Below are positions 6,471-6,914 of a stretch of 6,914 nt of DNA, piece after piece; positions within the stretch are counted from its first letter, which is position 1; each line of letters opens with the position of its first letter. Origin of the DNA: DATKKX01 sp035542775 (GTDB taxonomy: Bacteria > Planctomycetota > Phycisphaerae > UBA1845 > UTPLA1); contig DATKKX010000030.1 of the NCBI GenBank assembly GCA_035542775.1, positions 1-6,914 on the forward strand. Direction: 5' to 3'. The translations under genes were made by a program, and so were the position numbers. The notes below the pieces were generated by a model. It worked only from the letters and a program-made list of their open reading frames with translations, was not told the origin of the DNA and ran no database searches.

Positions 6471-6914
6471 ATGTCAGCTTTCGCTCAACGTGAACTGAAC
6501 GCTCGTGCGTCGCCAGCGACCATCACGGCCGGAGGTCGCTCGTCCGCACCGGCCGTTGAGTTGTTGTTCGGCAGGACCGGCCTAATACTGGCCGCCATTC
6601 TCTGGACCGTCGCCATTGTGCACCCGCCGCACGGACTCGATCTCCCCATCTGCTGGTGGAAGACGACGACCGGCCTGCCATGCCCCGGTTGCGGGTTGAT
6701 GCGGAGCCTGAGCTGCACGATCCGCGGCATGTTCGGCCCGGCGTGGCAGTACAACCCCTTCGGCCCGGTGTGGCTGGCCGTCGCAAGCGGCGGGGCTGCA
6801 GTACGCCTGCTGTCGGCGCGAGGGCAACGCCGCGTTCGCGCGTGGGTCAGCCGACATGACCAGGTCCTCGGCACGGTCTATGCGGGTTTTGTAACCGCCT
6901 TCCTTGTCTACGGT
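6471..6914 (+). CDS. DUF2752 membrane protein, 3'-truncated
   Basis: The frame is open from the ATG at 6471 to the right edge, giving 148 residues without a stop. The signature is CPGCGLMRS at 71-79, followed by YNPFGPVWL at 94-102. Together these match the Pfam DUF2752 pattern of CPxCGxTR and a later NP motif; the usual Thr is Met77 here. Hydrophobic helices lie at about 33-50, 98-115 and 133-148, the last cut by the window. An extra Cys61 precedes the motif by ten residues. Family members are small membrane proteins, typically of 100 to 170 residues, so little is probably missing. The N-terminal 30 residues are polar and do not look like a signal peptide. The biochemical role of DUF2752 is unknown. 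It follows the zinc-ribbon membrane gene by 20 bases, so the two are probably made together. Confidence 0.9.
   Translation, partial: MSAFAQRELNARASPATITAGGRSSAPAVELLFGRTGLILAAILWTVAIVHPPHGLDLPICWWKTTTGLPCPGCGLMRSLSCTIRGMFGPAWQYNPFGPVWLAVASGGAAVRLLSARGQRRVRAWVSRHDQVLGTVYAGFVTAFLVYG

Overview
The window is a GC-rich stretch of bacterial DNA with five protein-coding genes. All are on the plus strand, and no RNA genes, mobile elements or CRISPR arrays are visible. The protein types point to a member of the Planctomycetota. They are a large secreted pre-peptidase C-terminal (PPC) domain protein, a secreted HtrA-type protease with a secreted PDZ partner, a zinc-ribbon four-helix membrane protein and a DUF2752 protein. 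The phylum call rests on family style alone, with no marker gene.

Layout: positions 1-1305 hold the 3' part of a PPC/beta-sandwich protein whose start lies outside the window. Positions 1306-1642 hold no gene I can support. Next come two genes 25 bases apart: an HtrA-like serine protease with two PDZ domains and an intact His-Asp-Ser triad (1643-3034), and a 757-residue secreted protein (3060-5333). By my reading the second protein consists of two degenerate trypsin-like domains followed by two PDZ domains, with every catalytic position replaced. After a 232-base gap come two more genes 20 bases apart: a zinc-ribbon membrane protein (5566-6450) and a DUF2752 membrane protein (6471 to the right edge, cut off).

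How the genes may work together: the protease and the pseudoprotease both carry export signals and share the plan protease-like domain(s)-PDZ-PDZ. They probably act together outside the cytoplasm, the inactive one serving as scaffold, adaptor or regulator. The last two genes form a second putative operon of small membrane proteins with CPxCG motifs and no known function. The most unusual content is the active/inactive protease pair, particularly the internal duplication inside the inactive member.
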